Below the pieces are notes generated by a model that did not search any database, was not told the DNA's origin, and saw nothing but the letters and a program-made list of their open reading frames with translations. DNA of 64,000 nucleotides, taken from NCBI GenBank assembly GCA_964020975.1, contig OZ026630.1:65381013-65445012 (forward strand), in the 5' to 3' direction. This document shows positions 62,001-64,000 of the stretch, piece after piece. Both the position numbers and the translations under genes were made by a program. Position 1 is the first letter of the stretch. Every line of letters begins with the position of its first letter. Source of the DNA: Hermodice carunculata (Eukaryota; Annelida; Polychaeta; Eunicida; Amphinomidae).

Positions 62001-64000
62001 GTGATTAATATAGGCTTGGCCTGCTTCGCAATCCATGTAAAAGATATAGGTCTATACTTTTCTCTATGTAGGCCCTAGAGGGAAAATCGTCAGTAAACAT
62101 ACAGTCGGACCAAGAGCATGCCACTAAATAGAACCTGCCCCCTACAGCAGTTTGTCGTGGGCCAATCACACCAAGAACAGGTGAAACATCTATCCACTGC
62201 TCAGGTTATAAAGGTAGATGGGACTAACACTCTTTCTGATTCCAAATCTGGATCAACTTTCAAAAATAAGAGCAGAATTGAAAGCTGGACTGGATTTGAA
62301 GCTGTAAGGAAATAATCAATCCAGGCCAAGCTAAACTTACTAAAGTTGTTTGCGGCTAAATAATTACTGCTCTGTGTTTGACCAGTAATTGGAAAGGCTA
62401 TGTCAGGTCACGGAAACTGGACCTGTGTCCCTTCTAACAGTAGAAACTGACAGGACCAAGTTCTGACCAACAAATTTATACCAGATATGGTTTCTGGACC
62501 AGGAGGTTTATCTTGATATAAACTCATTGAGCAAGGTCAGGCGAGCAATATACAACCCTGGTATCATTATGGAATCTGGACTTAGACCTGGCCAAGGAAC
62601 TGGGCTGGCTGGGCGAATTTAGTCTTGAAGCTTGTCTGGTCATATTGAGTGTAGCCTTATGGCCAGATTAACCACATGGAACTCAACCCTTAGAATCATA
62701 CTGGAAGTGGTGTCTGAGCCAGAAGTTAATTCTAGAGTCGTACTAGAGAACAACCTTAATGAATTTGAGTCGTACTAGAAAACAAACTTAATGAATTTGA
62801 TGAAAATGGAGTGTCCCAATGCCCATTGAACCATTGGAAACCAGGCAGAACATCATCTGACTGCAGACTATTTCTTGTGGTACAGTTTGTAGCTGTAATC
62901 TGCTCCACTCCCACAATTTCTTTTCATAGTAAGAAGAACAAAGTCACCAAAACAGCAAGATTTTTCTTGGATAACACAGTATGTATGCCTCCTGTTGAAC
63001 ATCTACAACTATGAGAAGCATGCCAAGATGCTACAGAGTGGCCATACAGATCATTCACAACATATTTGGGCGCTGTTATTAGTAAAAACGTTAATATCAT
63101 GACGAGGACTCCAAAGTCCAATTGAAATGCTAATTAGGACTAAATAGAGTCAGTCGTCTGAAATTCCCTACCCCCAGTGCAGTGCCAAAATGGAACAAAT
63201 GAGCTTGGCACCAACATCCTATTGCTTCTTGATTAAGTTGATTCACCAAAGGAATACCCCATAATGTTCCATTAGTGATGCACTATGGCATCAATGAAAA
63301 TTAATTTGAAATGTATTCAAATGGCATCTATTTAGTCCCTTTTCAGCTTGAATGCACAATATGGCCTTTGCTTTGTTATATACAGATGATATGGGGTGTA
63401 TTTGATGCTCAAAAAACAGACCCATGCTAATACTAGTTGTTCCTGCATTAAGACACAAGCTTGGCGCTCATGCGTTTTGATATTATACAGTTTTGAGCAA
63501 TTGTTGTACAGAAACAAATGTTCTGAAGTGTCTCACTTGAAAGTGAATGGAACTGACACTACATTGACACACTCTGGAAAAAACTCCATATAGCAAGCAT
63601 ATGTCTCATTATGCTTCCTGAATAACTCATGTGCTTTCATGTATGAGCAGACTTTTTTTTAGGAGAAAGTCACACTTGATCGAATATAAGGTAAATATAT
63701 ATGTAAAAACATTGTAAAAATGTTGAATATTGGCAGTCAAAGTTGTTTTAATTTTACAGTATACAGATATATAAGTGTGATAATTATTCCCTGCTTTTCA
63801 AGATCAAATCCTTTTCCAGAAATTCAATGGCGAAGAAAGACTATGATTATTTGGAACTATGCATTATTGTTGAGGGCACAGAACCTTACATCCCTGCCTG
63901 AGAGATACTTACAGTCTGTTGGTTTTATTTATCTCACATGATAGTTTGCCAAAATATGTTGCAGATTATATTGTTTTATAGGAGTTAAACTATTCGTCCC
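62001..64000. other. no gene recognised; one short duplication
   Basis: A 36-bp direct duplication (gagtcgtactagagaacaac / gagtcgtactagaaaacaaa, each followed by cttaatgaatttga) lies at about 62,733-62,800. The remaining frames have no domain or splice support. Confidence 0.4.

Overview
The window is animal genomic DNA, AT-rich and repeat-dense, with no prokaryotic gene organisation. Metazoan origin is shown by spliced exons with matching phases (EGF-like and SEA-like domains), CR1-like LINEs, tRNA-derived SINEs, foldback and TIR elements and long microsatellites. The repeat style (frequent acatgta words, elements opening near AGCTCAGCTGACC and closing near CTCTTGTT) suggests a marine invertebrate such as a mollusc, lancelet, hemichordate or echinoderm. 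I cannot fix the species from sequence alone.

Genes. The best-supported gene is on the minus strand at 57.7-58.9 kb: three exons whose splice sites and phases join exactly. They encode the second half of an SEA-like module, one complete six-cysteine EGF domain and a transmembrane helix with a basic juxtamembrane tail. This is the 3' part of a type I membrane protein; its 5' exons were not found, and one possible terminal exon lies at 56.6 kb. A second likely gene start is a minus-strand first exon at 23.5-23.7 kb with a signal peptide and a strong splice donor. A cysteine-rich exon-like block lies at 34.1 kb (minus). Other open frames are weak and marked so.

Layout. 0-9.5 kb: a TIR element, a large non-autonomous repeat with a hAT-like element inside it, a 1.0-1.3 kb direct segmental duplication, and a CR1-like LINE 3' end running into a (GATA)n tail. 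9.5-15 kb: a pyrimidine minisatellite, a foldback element of about 0.9 kb, a 174-bp tandem duplication, a group of ATGTCAGTAACGGGACAT motifs and a TIR element. 15-20.6 kb: nested copies of the AGCTCAGCTG...CTTGTT family, one of which split a tandem array derived from a Myb/SANT-like coding sequence. 20.6-38.9 kb: mostly unannotatable AT-rich DNA with microsatellites, A/C-only tracts, two exon candidates and a short array of a ~180-bp repeat. 38.9-40.7 kb: a decayed Ty3/gypsy-like LTR retrotransposon fossil. 47.8-50.6 kb: two decayed CR1/Jockey-type LINEs head to tail. 50.6-52.3 kb: four related tRNA-derived units. 54.85-56.6 kb: a five-unit array of the same ~180-bp repeat seen at 34.4-35.2 kb. 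59.5-64 kb: a (TA)n tract, a 29-bp triplication and a tRNA-derived SINE.

I found no convincing undescribed multi-gene system. The signals most worth a second look are the spaced ATGTCAGTAACGGGACAT sites, the Myb-like array with its nested insertion, the SEA module whose cleavage-site glycine is replaced, and the signal-peptide exon at 23.5 kb.
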